Of a stretch of DNA of 64,000 nt, positions 49,651 to 58,381 are shown piece by piece (within the stretch, counting starts at the first letter, position 1; every line of letters starts with the position of its first letter). The stretch spans positions 24,333-88,332 of the forward strand of contig NZ_JAGPXL010000030.1 in the NCBI RefSeq assembly GCF_018070565.1, written 5' to 3'. The notes beneath the pieces are model-generated. The model had not been told where the DNA came from, did no database searches, and was given only the letters and a program-made list of their open reading frames with translations. Position numbers and translations under genes: made by a program. Source of the DNA: Streptomyces sp. B93. GTDB lineage: Bacteria; Actinomycetota; Actinomycetes; Streptomycetales; Streptomycetaceae.

Positions 49651-50816
49651 ACGGCCGCGCCGCCGACGGCGACGGTGAGCTGCTCGACCGGGTGTTCCTG
49701 ACGCGGGTCATCGAGCCCGGGGACGAGACCGGCGGACGCTGGGTGCGGGAGTACGGAGCCGCGGAGGTGGCGCGGCGGCTGCGCGGTGCGGACGGGGCGG
49801 CGGCCCTGCCGGGGGTGAGCCCACGGCGGTGGAGCGGGCTGCGGGCGCGGGCCTGGCGGGCCGAACCGGAGCGGGACCTGGCGGTCGCCCGGGACGCCGG
49901 GGTGCGGTTCGTGCCGCCCGGAGCGGGCGAGTGGCCCGGACAGCTCGACGACCTGGGGGACGCGCGGCCTCTCGGACTGTGGGTGCGGGGACGGCCGAGT
50001 CTGCGCACCTGGGCGCTCAGATCGGTGGCGGTGGTGGGTGCGCGGGCCTGCACCGAGTACGGCGCCCATATGGCGGTCACCCTGGCCGCCGGGCTCGCCG
50101 AGCGCGGCTGGGTGGTGGTCTCCGGCGGTGCCTACGGCATCGACGGCGCCGCTCACCGGGGTGCGCTCGGCGCCGGGGGCGCCACCGTCGCCGTCCTCGC
50201 CTGCGGACTCGACCGGCCCTACCCGCGCGGGCACCTCCGGCTGATCGACCGGATCGCGGAACAGGGCCTGGTGGTAGGGGAGTTGCCGCCCGGGGACCAT
50301 CCCACGCCCAGCCGGTTCGTGCTCCGCAACCGGGTCATCGCCGCGCTCACCCGAGGGACCGTGGTCGTCGAGGCCGCCTACCGCAGCGGCTCACTGGTGA
50401 CGGCGCGGGGGGCGCGGCGCCTCGGCCGCCATGTCATGGGTGTCCCGGGCCCGGCCACCAGCAGCCTGTCCGGAGGTGTGCACGAACTCCTGCGCCAGGA
50501 CGCGGTGCTGGTCACCGACGCCGCGGAGGTCGCCGAACTGGTCGGGGACATGGGCGAGCTGGCACCCGACCGGCGCGGGCCGGTGCTGCCCCGGGACCTG
50601 CTCGAACCGGGTGCCCGGCGGGTCCTGGCCGCGCTGCCCGGACGCGGGGGCGCGGCGGTGTCCCGGATCGCGTGCGGCGCCGCCACCACGGAGGACGACG
50701 TGATCGCGAGGCTGTACGAACTCCGAGCACTTGGTTACGTCGAACGACACGGCGACGACTGGAAGTTGACACGCCAGGCGATGATCTCCGTCCGGGGGGA
50801 CGGGGGGCCGTGCTGA
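49647..50816 (+). CDS. dprA: DNA processing protein DprA
   Basis: A 389-residue DprA/Smf. The Rossmann core has VAVVGARACTEYGAHMAV, VVSGGAYGIDGAAHRGALG, FVLRNRVIAALTRGTVVVEA and SGSLVTARGARRLGR. A C-terminal winged helix follows. It loads RecA on single-stranded DNA in transformable bacteria. It starts with GTG inside the comM stop. whiG follows after 269 bases; I remember extra genes between these two in S. coelicolor. Confidence 0.95.
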   Translation: MNGRAADGDGELLDRVFLTRVIEPGDETGGRWVREYGAAEVARRLRGADGAAALPGVSPRRWSGLRARAWRAEPERDLAVARDAGVRFVPPGAGEWPGQLDDLGDARPLGLWVRGRPSLRTWALRSVAVVGARACTEYGAHMAVTLAAGLAERGWVVVSGGAYGIDGAAHRGALGAGGATVAVLACGLDRPYPRGHLRLIDRIAEQGLVVGELPPGDHPTPSRFVLRNRVIAALTRGTVVVEAAYRSGSLVTARGARRLGRHVMGVPGPATSSLSGGVHELLRQDAVLVTDAAEVAELVGDMGELAPDRRGPVLPRDLLEPGARRVLAALPGRGGAAVSRIACGAATTEDDVIARLYELRALGYVERHGDDWKLTRQAMISVRGDGGPC

Positions 50817-51085
50817 CCGACCGTGTTCGGCCGTCCGGGGGAATGCCGAAACCCTTGGGAAATCTGGCAGTTGGCAGCGGACCTCGGTCACGCACAGCGA
50901 CCGGGGCGACACGGTGGGGCGGTCAGCGGAACGTATCTGCGTACCGGTTGCGGCACGTTCTTCGCACACTGCGACACCGCAGTCACGCTACGCTCACGAG
51001 ATCCGGACGTAGACCGGCAACTCGGCATCACACCGACAGCTCACCCAGGACACATCCTTCACGGCAGAACGGCACAAGGCGACGA

Positions 51086-51928
51086 ATGCCCCAGCACACC
51101 TCCGGGTCCGACCGGGCGGCGCTCCCCCCAGCCGCCCGCGACGGTGGCAGCGTACGGCCGCAGGCTCCGTCGACGCTCGACGAGCTGTGGCGGTCATACA
51201 AGGCGACAGGAGACGACCGGCTGCGTGAGCAGCTGATCCTGCACTACTCGCCGCTGGTGAAATACGTGGCGGGGCGGGTGAGCGTGGGGCTGCCGCCCAA
51301 TGTGGAACAGGCCGATTTCGTCTCCTCCGGTGTCTTCGGGCTGATCGACGCGATCGAGAAGTTCGACGTCGACCGGGAGATCAAGTTCGAGACGTACGCG
51401 ATCACGCGGATCCGGGGCGCGATGATCGACGAACTGCGGGCGCTGGACTGGATCCCCCGGTCGGTGCGGCAGAAGGCGCGGAACGTCGAGCGCGCCTACG
51501 CCACGCTGGAGGCGCGGCTGCGGCGAACGCCGTCCGAGGGTGAGGTGGCCGCCGAGCTGGGGATCGCGGTGGACGATCTGCACTCGGTCTTCAGCCAGTT
51601 GTCGCTGGCCAACGTGGTCGCCCTGGAGGAGCTGCTGCATGTCGGCGGTGAGAGCGGGGACCGGCTCAGCCTGATGGACACGCTGGAGGACACCGCCGCG
51701 GACAACCCGGTGGAGGTGGCCGAGGACCGGGAGCTGCGGAGGTTCCTGGCGCGGGCGATCAACACGCTGCCCGAGCGGGAGAAGACGGTGGTGACGCTCT
51801 ACTACTACGAAGGGCTCACGCTCGCCGAGATCGGCAATGTGCTCGGGGTGACCGAGAGCCGGGTGAGCCAGATCCACACCAAGTCGGTGTTGCAGCTGCG
51901 GGCGAAGCTGGCGAGTTTCGGTCGCTGA
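51086..51928 (+). CDS. whiG: Sporulation sigma factor WhiG
   Basis: A 280-residue sigma-28/FliA-type sigma factor. Region 2 has LILHYSPLVKYVAGRVSVGLP and GVFGLIDAIEKFDVDREIKF, and region 4 has EREKTVVTLYYYEGLTLAEI and VTESRVSQIHTKSVLQL. WhiG starts the commitment of aerial hyphae to sporulation and is held inactive by RsiG with cyclic di-GMP. The ATG at 51086 gives MPQHTSGSDR. A TACGCT -10-like box at 50989-50994 is the best promoter candidate in the upstream gap. Confidence 0.96.
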   Translation: MPQHTSGSDRAALPPAARDGGSVRPQAPSTLDELWRSYKATGDDRLREQLILHYSPLVKYVAGRVSVGLPPNVEQADFVSSGVFGLIDAIEKFDVDREIKFETYAITRIRGAMIDELRALDWIPRSVRQKARNVERAYATLEARLRRTPSEGEVAAELGIAVDDLHSVFSQLSLANVVALEELLHVGGESGDRLSLMDTLEDTAADNPVEVAEDRELRRFLARAINTLPEREKTVVTLYYYEGLTLAEIGNVLGVTESRVSQIHTKSVLQLRAKLASFGR

Positions 51929-51970
51929 GGGCGCCCGGGGAGGAGGCGGTGGGCGACCGGCCGACCCGAG

Positions 51971-51989
51971 TCACTCCCGTCGGGAGTGA
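51971..51989. promoter_or_regulatory. TetR autoregulatory operator candidate
   Basis: TCACTCCCG, a central T and its exact complement form a 19-bp palindrome. It covers the -35 region of the TetR promoter, whose TAGAGT -10 is at 51998-52003. Confidence 0.75.
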
Positions 51990-51997
51990 TGCGTCCG

Positions 51998-52010
51998 TAG
52001 AGTGGTTGGC
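51998..52010 (+). promoter_or_regulatory. -10 element at leaderless distance from the tetR-type gene
   Basis: TAGAGT is followed by seven bases and the GTG start at 52011. No ribosome site is visible. Confidence 0.6.
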
Positions 52011-52601
52011 GTGCCAAGGATTCGAGCGGCCTCCGTGGCCGAGCACCGGTCGATGCAGCGAGCCGCCCTGCTGGACGCGGCTCGTTCCCTGCTGTCCGAG
52101 GGCGGAACGGAGGCGCTGACCTTCCCGGCCCTCGCCGAGCGGACCGGGCTCGCCCGGTCGTCCGTCTATGAGTACTTCCGGTCGCGGGCCGCGGTCGTGG
52201 AGGAGCTGTGCGAGGTCGACTTCCCCGTCTGGGCGGCGGAGGTCGCGGAGGCGATGTCGCGGGCGGAGACGCCTGAGGGCAAGGTCGAGGCGTATGTGCG
52301 GCAGCAGCTGGCGCTGGTGGGGGACCGGCGGCACCGGGCCGTGGTGGCGATCTCCGCGAGTGAGCTGGACGCGGGGGCGCGGGAGAAGATCCGGGCCGCG
52401 CACGGGGCGCTGGTGGCGATGATCGTCGAGGCGTTGGGGGAGATGGGGCACGGGGAGCCGCGGCTGGCCGCGATGCTGCTTCAGGGGGTGGTGGACGCGG
52501 CTGTGCGGAGGATCGAGCTGGGGGCGGCGGAGGTGCCGGAGGCGATCACCGAGGCAGCTGTGGGGATGGCGTTGCGGGGGGTCGCGGGCGGGGGGCGCTG
52601 A
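52011..52601 (+). CDS. TetR-family regulator
   Basis: A 196-residue regulator. The helix-turn-helix is near the N-terminus (ALLDAARSLLSEGGTEALTF; LAERTGLARSSVYEYFRSR) and is followed by an all-helical ligand domain. The GTG at 52011 fits the -10 spacing and the homology; a GTG at 52002 would overlap the -10. A perfect palindrome in its own promoter suggests autorepression. The ligand and other targets are unknown. Confidence 0.9.
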   Translation: MPRIRAASVAEHRSMQRAALLDAARSLLSEGGTEALTFPALAERTGLARSSVYEYFRSRAAVVEELCEVDFPVWAAEVAEAMSRAETPEGKVEAYVRQQLALVGDRRHRAVVAISASELDAGAREKIRAAHGALVAMIVEALGEMGHGEPRLAAMLLQGVVDAAVRRIELGAAEVPEAITEAAVGMALRGVAGGGR

Positions 52602-52723
52602 GCTGGTGCCCGGCGTCGGGGCTGGGCGGCAGGCGTGGCGCGACCCGGCGCCAGCGAGGTGCCGCTGCGCCCACCCGTGCCGCTGGGGCGGCACGACTGC
52701 CCGCGGCTACGCAGCTGCATCAG

Positions 52724-53233
52724 CTACGGCTGTTGCGGCGGCTGGGCGTGGTCTCGTACGGGCAAGAGTCTTGTGTCTCTTCTGAGTAGGTGTGGGGGGA
52801 GCAGGGTCAGGGGGTTCAGGTAGGTATTTGCTCGGCGTAGGCCCCAATGGAGGCATGGGGTGGGGCAGTGACTGCCCGTGGAGGAGAGGGTGCCCAGTTG
52901 TTGGCCTGCGGTTACGGTGTCGCCTCGTGTCACCGCCGGGGTCACCGGCTCGTAGGTCGTGCGCAGGGGTGGGTGGCCCGTGCCCTGGAGTTCCACGCTG
53001 ATGACGCCTCGGCCCGCCACCTGGCCCGCGTAGGAGACGCGGCCCGGCGCCACCGCCCGTACCGGGGTGCCCGCAGGGGCCGCCAGGTCGACGCCGCGGT
53101 GGCCGCGGGCGTACGGGGTGGGGGGTGGGTCCCAGCCACGGACGACCGGGGGGCGGGGGACCAGCGGCCAGGTCGTGGCCAGCGGGGGCGCGAGCAGGGC
53201 GAGGAGCAGGGCCACGGCCGTTTTGGTGTGCAT
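52724..53233 (-). CDS. Secreted LytM/M23 peptidase-domain protein
   Basis: A 169-residue protein with a signal peptide (TAVALLLALLAPPLATTWPL) and an M23 domain. Zinc-site motifs are RGHRGVDLAAPAGTPVRAVAPG and the C-terminal CLHWGLRR (HxH reduced to LHW), so the hydrolase site may be incomplete. Two cysteines (HCPTPCLHW) may form a disulphide. It probably binds or cuts peptidoglycan. It converges with the tetR-type gene and is divergent from rpsB. Confidence 0.87.
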   Translation of the reverse strand: MHTKTAVALLLALLAPPLATTWPLVPRPPVVRGWDPPPTPYARGHRGVDLAAPAGTPVRAVAPGRVSYAGQVAGRGVISVELQGTGHPPLRTTYEPVTPAVTRGDTVTAGQQLGTLSSTGSHCPTPCLHWGLRRANTYLNPLTLLPPHLLRRDTRLLPVRDHAQPPQQP

Positions 53234-53329
53234 GCCGGAAGCCTTCCGTACCGGCGCTGAGCTGGCCCGGGGCTGTGGAGTACCGCCCGGTTGTGGACAG
53301 CGGCGTCACCCGGTGCCCCGGCCGTCCCG

Positions 53330-53335
53330 TACACT
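53330..53335 (+). promoter_or_regulatory. -10 box candidate for rpsB
   Basis: TACACT is a good streptomycete -10. A GTCACC about 19 bases upstream may be the -35. It implies a leader of about 170 bases before rpsB. Confidence 0.5.
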
Positions 53336-53514
53336 TCTGATGGCGACCCGGGCCACCGGGTCGACTTCGCACGCCCCGACATCGAGAGTCCGACAGCGGT
53401 CGGTCCCTCGGGGTCAGCGCCCCTCGGTCCCTTGCGGCACGGCGCGTCGTGGGCGTCAGGCGCGGACGCCGACCGGTGTCCGCGGCACAACCGAGAAACA
53501 CAAGGAGAACGGCC

Positions 53515-54426
53515 ATGGCCGTCGTCACGATGCGGGAGCTGCTGGAGAGCGGCGTCCACTTCGGTCACCAGACCCGTCGCTGGAACCCGAAGATGAAGCG
53601 CTTCATCTTCACCGAGCGCAACGGCATCTACATCATCGACCTGCTCCAGTCGCTGTCGTACATCGACCGCGCCTACGAGTTCGTCAAGGAGACCGTCGCC
53701 CACGGCGGCACGGTCATGTTCGTCGGCACGAAGAAGCAGGCGCAGGAGGCCATCGCCGAGCAGGCCACCCGCGTCGGCATGCCCTACGTCAACCAGCGCT
53801 GGCTGGGCGGCATGCTCACCAACTTCTCGACCGTCTACAAGCGTCTCCAGCGCCTCAAGGAGCTCGAGCAGATCGACTTCGAGGACGTCGCCGCGTCTGG
53901 TCTGACCAAGAAGGAGCTTCTCGTGCTCTCGCGCGAGAAGGCCAAGCTGGAGAAGACCCTCGGCGGTATCCGCGAGATGCAGAAGGTGCCCAGCGCCGTC
54001 TGGATCGTGGACACCAAGAAGGAGCACATCGCGGTCGGTGAGGCCCGGAAGCTCAACATCCCGGTCGTCGCGATCCTCGACACCAACTGCGACCCCGACG
54101 AGGTCGACTACAAGATCCCGGGCAACGACGACGCGATCCGCTCCGTCACCCTGCTCACCCGCGTGATCGCCGACGCCGTCGCCGAGGGCCTCATCGCCCG
54201 CTCCGGTGGTGCCGGTGAGGGCAAGGGCGAGAAGGCCGCGGGCGAGCCGCTCGCCGAGTGGGAGCGCGACCTGCTCGAGGGCGAGAAGAAGGCGGACTCC
54301 GAGGAGACCGCCCCCGCCGCCGAGGCCGCCCCGGAGGCCGAGAAGCCCGCCGAGGCTCCCGCCGCCGAGGCCGCTGCCGAGGCCCCCGCCGCGGAGACCC
54401 CGGCCGCCGAGGGCGAGCAGGCCTGA
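53515..54426 (+). CDS. rpsB: 30S ribosomal protein S2
   Basis: A 303-residue S2. The conserved start is VVTMRELLESGVHFGHQTRRWN, and NIPVVAILDTNCDPDEVDY follows later. The last 70 or so residues are an Ala/Glu/Pro-rich tail typical of actinobacteria. The ATG at 53515 follows AAGGAGA. Confidence 0.97.
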   Translation: MAVVTMRELLESGVHFGHQTRRWNPKMKRFIFTERNGIYIIDLLQSLSYIDRAYEFVKETVAHGGTVMFVGTKKQAQEAIAEQATRVGMPYVNQRWLGGMLTNFSTVYKRLQRLKELEQIDFEDVAASGLTKKELLVLSREKAKLEKTLGGIREMQKVPSAVWIVDTKKEHIAVGEARKLNIPVVAILDTNCDPDEVDYKIPGNDDAIRSVTLLTRVIADAVAEGLIARSGGAGEGKGEKAAGEPLAEWERDLLEGEKKADSEETAPAAEAAPEAEKPAEAPAAEAAAEAPAAETPAAEGEQA

Positions 54427-54448
54427 CCGTCGGCGTCAGCCGTTGACC

Positions 54449-54504
54449 GGCGGGAGCGGTACCGCCTCGACAGCGCCCCCGGCGCGTTGAAGTCCGCTCC
54501 CGCC
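54449..54504 (+). terminator. Hairpin between rpsB and tsf
   Basis: GGCGGGAGCGG (54449-54459) pairs exactly with 54494-54504 around a 34-base loop. It probably attenuates read-through so that S2 and EF-Ts levels differ. Confidence 0.6.
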
Positions 54505-54606
54505 GTTCACCCGTAGGTCAGTGGCAGGACAGCGGCCTTTGTCCATATGGAGGCCGTACCCCGCAGATCTTCGATCTTCCAGACTTCGAGAAAGACTCAC
54601 AGACTC

Positions 54607-55443
54607 ATGGCGAACTACACCGCCGCTGACGTCAAGAAGCTCCGCGAGCTGACCGGCGCCGGCATGATGGACTGCAAGAAGGCGCTGGACGAGGCCGACG
54701 GCAACGTCGAGAAGGCCGTCGAGGCGCTCCGGATCAAGGGCCAGAAGGGCGTCGCCAAGCGCGAGGGCCGCTCCGCCGAGAACGGCGCTGTGGTCTCGAT
54801 CATCGCCGACGACAACTCCTCCGGCGTCCTCGTCGAGCTGAAGTGCGAGACGGACTTCGTCGCCAAGGGTGACAAGTTCCAGGCCGTGGCCCGGACCATC
54901 GCCGAGCACGTCGCGAAGACCGCCCCGGCCGACCTGGAGGCCCTGCTCGCCTCCGAGATCGAGCCCGGCAAGACCGTCCAGGCGTACGTCGACGAGGCCA
55001 ACGCCAACCTCGGCGAGAAGATCGTCCTGGACCGTTTCGCGCAGTTCGCCGACGGCTTCGTCACCGCGTACATGCACCGCACGATGCCCGACCTGCCCCC
55101 GCAGATCGGTGTCCTCGTCGAGTTCGACAAGCCGAACGCCGAGGTCGCCAAGGGCATCGCGCAGCACATCGCCGCGTTCGCGCCGAAGTACCTCTCCAAG
55201 GACGACGTCCCGGCCGACATCGTCGAGGCCGAGCGCCGCATCGCCGAGGAGACCACCCGCGCCGAGGGCAAGCCCGAGGCCGCCCTGCCGAAGATCGTCG
55301 AGGGTCGCCTCAACGGCTTCTTCAAGGACGCCACGCTGCTGGGCCAGCCGTACGCGCTGGACAACAAGAAGTCGGTCCAGAAGGTGCTGGACGAGGCCGG
55401 TGTCACCCTGAAGCGCTTCACGCGCATCAAGGTCGGCATCTGA
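54607..55443 (+). CDS. tsf: Elongation factor Ts
   Basis: A 278-residue EF-Ts, the nucleotide exchange factor for EF-Tu. The N-terminal UBA domain is ADVKKLRELTGAGMMDCKKA. The core has KCETDFVAKGDKF, and TDFV contacts EF-Tu. The C-terminal KSVQKVLDEAGVTLKRFTRI is also typical. The ATG at 54607 is the conserved start. Confidence 0.97.
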   Translation: MANYTAADVKKLRELTGAGMMDCKKALDEADGNVEKAVEALRIKGQKGVAKREGRSAENGAVVSIIADDNSSGVLVELKCETDFVAKGDKFQAVARTIAEHVAKTAPADLEALLASEIEPGKTVQAYVDEANANLGEKIVLDRFAQFADGFVTAYMHRTMPDLPPQIGVLVEFDKPNAEVAKGIAQHIAAFAPKYLSKDDVPADIVEAERRIAEETTRAEGKPEAALPKIVEGRLNGFFKDATLLGQPYALDNKKSVQKVLDEAGVTLKRFTRIKVGI

Positions 55444-55485
55444 GTCCGTACCGCGATCGACGCGCGACCCCCGGAGGAAACCCGC

Positions 55486-55491
55486 TAGGGT
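55486..55491 (+). promoter_or_regulatory. -10 box candidate for pyrH leader
   Basis: TAGGGT lies 176 bases before pyrH and upstream of a long hairpin. The best -35 (GCGACC, 55464-55469) is weak. Confidence 0.4.
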
Positions 55492-55573
55492 CGAACGCAG
55501 TCGGCCGCTCGCCGGGCGCACGCCATGACCGAGGCGTACGTGCGCACGGCGGACGACAGCAGATCTGACGAGG

Positions 55574-55623
55574 AGGCCATTGCCGAGCATGGGATGCGAA
55601 CACCGCCCCACCGGCAATGGCCT
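55574..55623 (+). terminator. Hairpin in the pyrH leader
   Basis: AGGCCATTGCCG (55574-55585) pairs perfectly with 55612-55623 around a 26-base loop, followed by TCTTCGT. It lies 38 bases before pyrH. An 18-codon frame (55589-55645) starts in the loop. It could be the tsf terminator, an attenuator, or both. Confidence 0.7.
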
Positions 55624-55661
55624 TCTTCGTATGTGCAACACGTAACAGAGGCGGGATTCCC

Positions 55662-56420
55662 ATGACCACCAAGGCCGAGAAGAGCGACGACGGCAAAGTA
55701 CGCGGGCGGTTTCTGCTGAAGCTGTCCGGAGAGGCCTTTTCCGGCGGTGGGGGTCTGGGCGTCGACCCCGACGTGGTGCACGCCATCGCCCGTGAGATCG
55801 CCGCCGTGGTCCGGGACGGCGCCCAGATCGCGATCGTGATCGGCGGCGGCAACTTCTTCCGTGGCGCGGAACTCCAGGTCCGCGGCATGGACCGGGCCCG
55901 TTCCGACTACATGGGCATGCTCGGCACCGTGATGAACTGCCTCGCCCTCCAGGACTTCCTGGAGAAGGAGGGCGTGGACTGCCGGGTGCAGACCGCGATC
56001 ACCATGGGACAGGTCGCCGAGCCGTACATCCCGCTGCGCGCCGTGCGCCACCTGGAGAAGGGCCGCGTGGTGATCTTCGGCGCCGGTATGGGCATGCCGT
56101 ACTTCTCCACCGACACCACCGCCGCCCAGCGTGCGCTGGAGATCGACGCCGAGGCGCTGCTGATGGGCAAGAACGGGGTGGACGGGGTCTACGACTCCGA
56201 CCCGAAGGCCAACCCGGACGCCGTGAAGTTCGACGCGCTCGGCTACGGCGAGGTCATCACCCGCGACCTGAAGGTCGCCGACGCCACCGCCATCACCCTG
56301 TGCCGCGACAACAGGCTGCCGATCGTGGTCTTCGAACTCCTGAAGGAGGGCAATATCGCCCGCGCCGTCAAGGGTGAGAAGATCGGCACGCTGGTGGGTG
56401 ACCAGGGCAGCAGGGCCTGA
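55662..56420 (+). CDS. pyrH: UMP kinase
   Basis: A 252-residue bacterial UMP kinase, hexameric and feedback-inhibited by UTP in the family. Motifs are RFLLKLSGEAFSG, IVIGGGNFFRG, DYMGMLGTVMNCLAL, GMPYFSTDTTAAQRALE and MGKNGVDGVYDSDP. The ATG at 55662 follows the homology. It is followed closely by frr. Confidence 0.96.
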   Translation: MTTKAEKSDDGKVRGRFLLKLSGEAFSGGGGLGVDPDVVHAIAREIAAVVRDGAQIAIVIGGGNFFRGAELQVRGMDRARSDYMGMLGTVMNCLALQDFLEKEGVDCRVQTAITMGQVAEPYIPLRAVRHLEKGRVVIFGAGMGMPYFSTDTTAAQRALEIDAEALLMGKNGVDGVYDSDPKANPDAVKFDALGYGEVITRDLKVADATAITLCRDNRLPIVVFELLKEGNIARAVKGEKIGTLVGDQGSRA

Positions 56421-56561
56421 CCGAAGGCCCCGGACGCCGACCGGGGGATGGACAATGTCCTGCCGGTCGGGAACCGTGCAGGAAGAAGACGCGACGCAGC
56501 CGGCCGCCGACCGAAGCCACGAGACGCAGCCGGGCCTACTCAAGACACGCAGGAGCAAGTG

Positions 56562-57119
56562 GTGATCGAAGAGACCCTCCTCGAGGCCGAGGAGAAGATG
56601 GAGAAGGCCGTCGTGGTCGCCAAGGAGGACTTCGCCGCGATCCGCACCGGCCGTGCGCACCCGGCGATGTTCAACAAGATCGTGGCCGACTACTACGGCG
56701 CGCCGACGCCGATCAACCAGCTGGCCTCGTTCTCCGTGCCCGAGCCGCGCATGGCCGTGGTGACCCCGTTCGACAAGAGCGCGTTGCGCAACATCGAGCA
56801 GGCGATCCGCGACTCCGACCTGGGCGTCAACCCGAGCAACGACGGCAACATCATCCGGGTGGTGTTCCCCGAGCTGACCGAGGAGCGCCGCCGCGAGTAC
56901 ATCAAGGTCGCCCGCGGCAAGGGCGAGGACGCCAAGATCTCGATCCGCTCCGTCCGCCGCAAGGCCAAGGACGCCATCGACAAGCTGATCAAGGACGGCG
57001 AGGTCGGCGAGGACGAGGGCCGTCGCGCGGAGAAGGAGCTGGACGACACCACGGCGAAGTACGTCGCCCAGGTGGACGAGCTGCTCAAGCACAAGGAGTC
57101 GGAGCTGCTCGAGGTCTGA
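56562..57119 (+). CDS. frr: Ribosome recycling factor
   Basis: A 185-residue RRF that splits ribosomes after termination together with EF-G. Motifs are IRTGRAHPAMFNKI, YYGAPTPINQLASF, ESRRREYIK-like EERRREYIKVARGKGEDAKI and SIRSVRRKA. The GTG at 56562 has AGGAG six bases upstream. The stop overlaps cdsA (TGATG). Confidence 0.96.
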   Translation: MIEETLLEAEEKMEKAVVVAKEDFAAIRTGRAHPAMFNKIVADYYGAPTPINQLASFSVPEPRMAVVTPFDKSALRNIEQAIRDSDLGVNPSNDGNIIRVVFPELTEERRREYIKVARGKGEDAKISIRSVRRKAKDAIDKLIKDGEVGEDEGRRAEKELDDTTAKYVAQVDELLKHKESELLEV

Positions 57120-58249
57120 TGAACGACTCTTCCTGGGGGACGCCGCCGCCAGCCGGGTACTGGGGGCCGTCCGGACAGGGGCCTGCTCCGGGAGCCGTCC
57201 CGGCGGGTCCCACGTACGATGCGCATGACGCGCAGCAGACTCGCCCCATGCCGTTCGTGCCCGATGTGTCCGCAGTCGGCGGAGACCAGGATGACGACCG
57301 GGGTGCCGCTCGGGTGAGCGGCCCCTTGTTCCGCGACGAAACACCGGCGGCACAGCCCTACGCCACGCGGGGGACCGTGCCGCAGAATCCGGAGCCCATG
57401 CCCGACGCCCCGCAGCCGGCACCCCGGCAGAAGAAGAGCGCGGGGCGCGATCTGGGTGCCGCGATAGGGGTCGGCGTCGGACTCGGCGTGGTGATCATCG
57501 CGTCGCTGTTCGTCGTCAAGGCCGTGTTCGTCGGTGTCGTCGCGGTCGCCGTCGTGGTCGGCCTGTGGGAGCTGACCAAGCGGCTGGAGGAGCGCAAGGG
57601 CATCCGGGCCCCGCTGGTGCCGCTGGCGCTCGGCGGTGCGGCGATGGTCGTCGCCGGGTACGTCCGGGGCGCCGAGGGCGCCTGGGTCGCGATGGCCCTC
57701 ACCGCGCTCGCGGTCCTCGTCTGGCGGATGACGGAACCGCCCGAGGGCTATCTGAAGGACGTCACGGCGGGCGTCTTCGCCGCGTTCTACGTGCCGTTCC
57801 TGGCGACGTTCGTGGCGATGATGCTGACCGCGGACGACGGACCGTACCGGGTGCTGACGTTCCTGTTGCTCACGGTCGTCAGCGACACCGGGGCGTACGC
57901 CGTCGGCTGGCGGTTCGGCAAGCACAAGCTGGCGCCGCGGATCAGCCCCGGCAAGACCCGCGAGGGACTGCTCGGCGCGGTGAGCTTCGCCATGGTGGCG
58001 GGCGCGCTGTGCATGCAGTTCCTCGTCGACGACGGCACCTGGTGGCAGGGCCTGCTGCTCGGCCTCGCGGTCGCGGCCAGCGCCACGCTGGGCGACCTCG
58101 GCGAGTCCATGATCAAGCGGGACCTCGGCATCAAGGACATGGGCTCGCTGCTGCCGGGCCACGGCGGCATCATGGACCGGCTGGACTCGCTGCTGCCCAC
58201 GGCGCCGATCGTGTGGCTGTTGATGGTGATCTTCGTCGGCTCCACCTGA
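57119..58249 (+). CDS. cdsA: Phosphatidate cytidylyltransferase
   Basis: A 376-residue membrane enzyme making CDP-diacylglycerol from phosphatidate and CTP. A long hydrophilic Pro/Gly/Gln-rich cytoplasmic N-terminus (about residues 1-110) precedes some seven or eight membrane segments. The family signature at the C-terminus is SMIKRDLGIKDMGSLLPGHG followed by GIMDRLDS. The N-terminal extension is typical of actinobacteria. The ATG at 57119 is coupled to frr. Confidence 0.96.
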   Translation: MNDSSWGTPPPAGYWGPSGQGPAPGAVPAGPTYDAHDAQQTRPMPFVPDVSAVGGDQDDDRGAARVSGPLFRDETPAAQPYATRGTVPQNPEPMPDAPQPAPRQKKSAGRDLGAAIGVGVGLGVVIIASLFVVKAVFVGVVAVAVVVGLWELTKRLEERKGIRAPLVPLALGGAAMVVAGYVRGAEGAWVAMALTALAVLVWRMTEPPEGYLKDVTAGVFAAFYVPFLATFVAMMLTADDGPYRVLTFLLLTVVSDTGAYAVGWRFGKHKLAPRISPGKTREGLLGAVSFAMVAGALCMQFLVDDGTWWQGLLLGLAVAASATLGDLGESMIKRDLGIKDMGSLLPGHGGIMDRLDSLLPTAPIVWLLMVIFVGST

Positions 58250-58278
58250 CGCCCGCGCCACCGCCTCGCGGCTTCGCC

Positions 58279-58317
58279 GACGGAGCCCCCGCCCCGCCCA
58301 GGGACGGGGGCTCCGTC
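58279..58317 (+). terminator. cdsA terminator
   Basis: GACGGAGCCCCCG (58279-58291) pairs perfectly with 58305-58317 around a 13-base loop. It lies 29 bases after the cdsA stop. Confidence 0.8.
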
Positions 58318-58381
58318 GTCGATGGCAGCCCCGGCGCGCCGGTGAGACGATTTGGGGGTACGGCCGTGAAAGGGGGCCACG

